Of a stretch of DNA of 20,645 bases, positions 19,372 through 20,645 are shown piece by piece (position 1 is the first letter of the stretch; each line of letters begins with the position of its first letter). A model generated the notes under the pieces. It had not been told where the DNA came from. It ran no database searches and worked only from the letters and a program-made list of their open reading frames with translations. Position numbers and translations under genes: made by a program. The DNA is from Botryllus schlosseri. Lineage: Eukaryota > Chordata > Ascidiacea > Stolidobranchia > Styelidae. The stretch spans positions 1 to 20,645 of the forward strand of contig ATSW01014141.1 in NCBI GenBank assembly GCA_000444245.1. Reading direction: 5' to 3'.

Positions 19372-20645
19372 CTAATAACTATCAAAGACACATGTTTTAC
19401 TCACAATTGATTTGCAATCGTAATCGATTACGACGACTGACGATTTTCAATTATTCATTATTATCGATTAAATTTTCGAAAAAAATCATAGTAATCGTAG
19501 TCGAACTATTGACATTGGCATTAACTGAATATAGCAAGAACTAAGACCTGAACTGAACATGGAATAGTGCGATGTATCATATTGACAGTAAAATTGTTGA
19601 CGCTCATTGCTCAGCATTGCTCAGCTCGTAATCACGTATGCACCGTATAGTTATTTGATCGCCGCTATGCTGATATGAGAAAACAGCCGGTCTATACGTA
19701 TTTACGGTCACTTCACAACCATAGACCACCGCCCCCACCACTTAGCTTGAATTGAAACTGTTGAATCGTGCATCATGTCGACACTGCCGCTATTAGTCAA
19801 ACTAAGGGTTGGTTCTGCTTACAAGCATAACCGCCGAATCGTCATCGAATAAAATCAGAATTTGTGCCACTACGAAATTGGTGTTGCATCAATATTTGTG
19901 AACGTAATTCGCAATGCGCACTGGCAAGGGCTATGTAACTCGGCGCTACAATCCTGTAGCACCATTGTGTTAGGCAGCCAAGAATGATGATGACAAACGA
20001 AAGAGTGTGCAGATAATCAATGATTGTCCATTATGGCCAAAACAATGGATTTTGATCTGACTTCGTTTGCTGAATAAAACCGGGATTTGGGCTGCATTGC
20101 TGGATTTCCCGATTTACGTTCGCAAAGGTGGGCCGGAATAAATTCCAATTCCAAGGCATACAAAATACCACCGTGTTCAATTTCGCGGTCCATTTAAAAA
20201 TGCAAAAATGGTTTACAAATTATTTTGAACGCTGCTTGCGGCGCTTATCGATGCAAATACAATTCAGTTTAGGGGAGAGCGTCTTTAACGAGGTCACGAT
20301 TTTATCCTCTCGCGTCGCTTCGTTTGATTACTAAGTCATTAATGATGTACATTCGTAAGTCTGATAAGTATCCATAATTTGCTCAAATAGGCATCAGTAT
20401 ATTTTGTGGAATATATGGTGATCACTTTTTCGAACCGTACAATCGGCCGGCAAGGTTAGGCTGATGACGAAATTGTAGGGACGCCGCATGCCCACAATAT
20501 TTTTGAGGGAGCGCAGCATGCCTTGCATTGCATACCCAGGTTCGGCGCCGATGCTTACGAGATAAACTCAGTTCGAACGTTGCTGCTAGGCGACGAGTAT
20601 ATGCATTCTTCTCAAATGCTCTGCTCCCTGCTTAATTCCTACTCT
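19372..20645. other. Unassigned DNA at the window's right end
   Basis: No gene or transposon with recognisable ends is seen. It includes a perfect 14-bp palindrome around TAATCGATTA (19419-19432) and a short direct repeat CATTGCTCAG x2 near 19607-19626. GC-richer stretches after 20450 are not assigned. Confidence 0.4.

Overview
This is a stretch of animal nuclear DNA, AT-rich, with GT-AG spliced genes, kilobase-scale introns and many short non-autonomous DNA transposons. The two genes I can support are both claudins. Their extracellular-loop sequences and the C-terminal Tyr-Val ending fit an invertebrate chordate, most likely a tunicate. That placement is inference from family resemblance, because there is no ribosomal or mitochondrial marker here. 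About fifteen isolated single-N positions between about 2.9 and 11.0 kb suggest consensus calls at heterozygous sites.

Layout. Both genes lie on the minus strand, head to tail. Claudin gene 1 occupies 6334 down to 355 (four coding exons, 235 aa). Claudin gene 2 occupies 16228 down to 10228 (four coding exons, 218 aa). The exon junctions fall at matching codons with the same phases (1, 0, 0). Exons 2 and 3 have identical lengths (92 and 195 nt), and the third introns are 268 and 271 bp. They are an old tandem duplication: the first extracellular loop stayed similar while transmembrane segments 2-3 and the cytoplasmic tails drifted apart. I see no third claudin and no other recognisable host gene.

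The rest is introns and intergenic DNA holding DNA transposons of the hAT superfamily. Four insertions have readable 8-bp target duplications or a near match: 11204-11459, 12407-13044 and 17287-17774 (all perfect) and 18491-19371 (7 of 8). Three more are older or less certain: 3206-3596, 9259-9709 and 14252-14788. Three elements keep recognisable C-terminal pieces of hAT transposases, of two different types. One insertion sits inside a degenerate CCCTAA (telomere-like) tract in intron 2 of claudin gene 2. A separate ~95-bp dispersed repeat occurs once in intron 2 of each claudin gene. Two short tandem duplications (30 and 51 bp units) lie in introns of gene 1.

How the genes work together. Claudins are four-pass membrane proteins that polymerise into epithelial tight-junction strands and line paracellular pores. 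Both proteins keep the claudin signature and carry an acidic run just after its second cysteine, where vertebrate cation-pore claudins carry aspartate. Both end in a PDZ-binding Tyr-Val. Co-expression or co-assembly of the two is plausible but not shown by the sequence. I found no new enzymatic or defence system; the most interesting material is the claudin pair and the layered hAT insertions.
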